6,511 bases of DNA from Microcaldota archaeon. Lineage in GTDB: Archaea > Micrarchaeota > Micrarchaeia > Norongarragalinales > UBA97. Below are positions 5,527-6,511 of this stretch, one piece after another. The notes under the pieces are model-generated. The model made no database searches. It saw only the letters and a list, made by a program, of their open reading frames with translations, and was not told where the DNA came from. The stretch spans positions 1 to 6,511 of the forward strand of contig JACRGG010000051.1 of the NCBI GenBank assembly GCA_016217775.1, in the 5' to 3' direction. Made by a program: the position numbers and the translations under genes. Positions within the stretch are counted from its first letter, which is position 1, and the number at the start of each line of letters is the position of its first letter.

Positions 5527-5549
5527 TAGTTCCTGCTAACAATTCTTTT

Positions 5550-6011
5550 ATGAACAAGTTCATAGCCATAGCAAACAAGGAAGCCTCGCTTGGAATGAAC
5601 GCTGGCCACGGAGGGCCGTTTGGCGCGGTGGTAGTCAAGGGCAACAAAATAATCTCCAAGGCGCATAATATGGTCGTCAAGTCGAAAGACCCGACCGAGC
5701 ACGCCGAGATTGCGGCAATTCGAATGGCTTCGCGTAAGCTGGGCCGGTTTGACTTGCGCGACTGCGAAATCTATTCTTCCTGCTTTCCTTGCCCAATGTG
5801 CTTTGCGGCAATCCGCTGGGCGAAGATAGGCAAAATCTTTTTCGGCGCAACCGCGTCTGACGCCGCCAAAATCGGCTTTGATGACAAGAAAATCTACGGC
5901 GAAATCCGCAAGCACTTTAAAACGAATTTCTTGGAAAAACAATTAGACAGAAAAGAGTGCCTAAAGACGTTGCTTAGTTGGAAGAAAAAAAAGAACAAGA
6001 CTCTGTATTAA
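5550..6011 (+). CDS. Guanine deaminase-like cytidine deaminase-fold enzyme
   Basis: A 153-residue zinc-dependent deaminase most like the bacterial GuaD type (about 156 residues), which converts guanine to xanthine and ammonia. Seen: GHGGPFGAVVVK (19-30) in the substrate pocket; DPTEHAEIAAIR (47-58) with zinc ligand H51 and proton shuttle E53; SCFPCPMCFAAI (77-88) with zinc ligands C81 and C84; and IGFDD (108-112), whose last Asp matches a guanine-contacting position in the B. subtilis enzyme as I recall it. The C-terminus ends in Tyr (Y153), as does the Bacillus enzyme, in which the swapped tail caps the neighbouring active site. TadA tRNA deaminase is less likely because of the GHGGPFGA and GFDD blocks; another purine or pterin substrate cannot be excluded. 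The start matches a TATA element at the leaderless distance. It converges on a Nudix gene with shared stop bases. Confidence 0.85.
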   Translation: MNKFIAIANKEASLGMNAGHGGPFGAVVVKGNKIISKAHNMVVKSKDPTEHAEIAAIRMASRKLGRFDLRDCEIYSSCFPCPMCFAAIRWAKIGKIFFGATASDAAKIGFDDKKIYGEIRKHFKTNFLEKQLDRKECLKTLLSWKKKKNKTLY

Positions 6012-6511
6012 ACCATCCCGCGTTCCGAAGCGGCCGCGTTTTTTCTTTGAAGAGCCGCCGTTTTTTTTTGCTCAAGCCGCGATTCAAGCGCTGAAATGAA
6101 GCTAAGGCAGTGCGGTACGATTAGTTCCGGGCGCTCGCGCGAAAGCCTGGACGCTTCGCTAAGCGGGACGAAAACTGGGAAGGACAATTCGTTTGTGCTT
6201 GACGCGGGCTTGTTCCCCCGCGCTTTTTGCAGCGCTTTCTCAATGTCGTGCTCGAATTCAGCTCCAAGCTCCGTTACTCTTTTCGGCTTAAGTTCAACTA
6301 AAAAACCGTGCGCGTGAAGCTGCGCGCCTTCGTGCGTGCCTGGAATTTTTTTCCCGCCTATCTCCATTCCCTTCCTGGCGACGTATGACGGAACGCCGAT
6401 AAGGTCGGTAACCCGTTTTATGTGCCCTGCTTTTAGAAAAGGCATTTCCTCGCTCATTTCGCGCCAAAGCGTTTCCCGCGGCTTTTCCCCTTCCTTCACG
6501 CCGCCGCCGAA
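6008..6511 (-). CDS. Nudix hydrolase, N-terminus beyond window edge
   Basis: Minus-strand gene whose 5' end lies outside the window; 167 codons plus the stop are visible. The Nudix box is at 6437-6505: Gly, five residues, Glu, seven residues, then REMSEEMPF, matching GX5EX7REUXEEXGU except that the last Gly is Pro. The REUxEE metal-binding residues are intact, so pyrophosphohydrolase activity on a nucleoside-diphosphate-linked substrate is expected; the substrate is not predictable. After the box come a GTHEGAQLHAHGFLVEL strand region, a helix rich in charged residues, an FPVFVPLSEA segment and a C-terminal Lys/Ala-rich tail partly encoded by an A9 run. GTG 6497-6499 should not be taken as the start because it lies inside the box. 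Next to a purine deaminase, a role in nucleotide clean-up is conceivable, but the two genes converge and are not an operon. Confidence 0.85.
   Translation of the reverse strand, partial: FGGGVKEGEKPRETLWREMSEEMPFLKAGHIKRVTDLIGVPSYVARKGMEIGGKKIPGTHEGAQLHAHGFLVELKPKRVTELGAEFEHDIEKALQKARGNKPASSTNELSFPVFVPLSEASRLSRERPELIVPHCLSFISALESRLEQKKTAALQRKNAAASERGMV
6061..6069 (+). terminator. Possible oligo-T terminator for the deaminase transcript
   Basis: Nine T on the plus strand about 50 bases after the deaminase stop, with a T6 at 6039-6044 before it. Both lie inside the 3' part of the convergent Nudix gene, where they encode Lys codons on the other strand, so the terminator role is a guess. Confidence 0.3.

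Noticed and set aside
1..6511. Search by eye for tRNA or rRNA segments, CRISPR repeats, insertion-sequence ends, toxin-antitoxin or defence modules
   Set aside because: None was seen; the genes are individually recognisable housekeeping or membrane families without mobile-element signs.

Overview
The window looks archaeal, most likely from a DPANN-type or other small-genome lineage. Four lines of evidence support this. TATA-like boxes sit about 26 bp upstream of start codons, so several genes look leaderless (starts at 1240, 2372 and 5550). Genes are separated by short gaps. Oligo-T tracts without hairpins follow stop codons. The protein set also fits: an archaeal-style VIT1/CCC1 transporter, a small TalC-type transaldolase and many short membrane proteins. 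The lineage is an inference from style, not from a marker gene.

Layout. On the minus strand from 1240 down to the left edge lies a tight cluster: a four-helix membrane protein of unknown function (785-1240), a 34-residue Lys-rich peptide ending in a five-cysteine cluster (657-761), and a VIT1/CCC1-family iron/manganese transporter (684 to beyond the left edge). The peptide gene overlaps the start of the transporter gene. On the plus strand follow a TalC-type transaldolase (1357-2013), a small two-helix membrane protein (2035-2298), a CPA-type cation/proton antiporter homologue (2372-3586), a stand-alone class I glutamine amidotransferase (3639-4331) and a three-helix membrane protein (4400-4822). 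The last is followed by a run of four T-tracts. Convergent to it is a MarC-family membrane protein (4897-5478, minus). This diverges from a guanine-deaminase-like enzyme (5550-6011, plus) across a 71-bp spacer holding one TATA-like element that reads in both directions. The deaminase converges on a Nudix hydrolase (6008 to beyond the right edge, minus), and their stop codons interlock in a TTAA.

Most genes are separate housekeeping or membrane functions: pentose-phosphate chemistry, ion exchange, purine or nucleotide handling. The one group that hints at a dedicated small system is the left cluster, where a Lys/Cys-rich mini-protein is embedded at the start of an iron-transporter gene. The other point of note is the antiporter, in which the helix position that normally carries the ion-binding Asp reads Ser-Asn. 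No RNA genes, CRISPR arrays, insertion sequences or attachment sites were recognised. There is no gene-free stretch over 300 bases.
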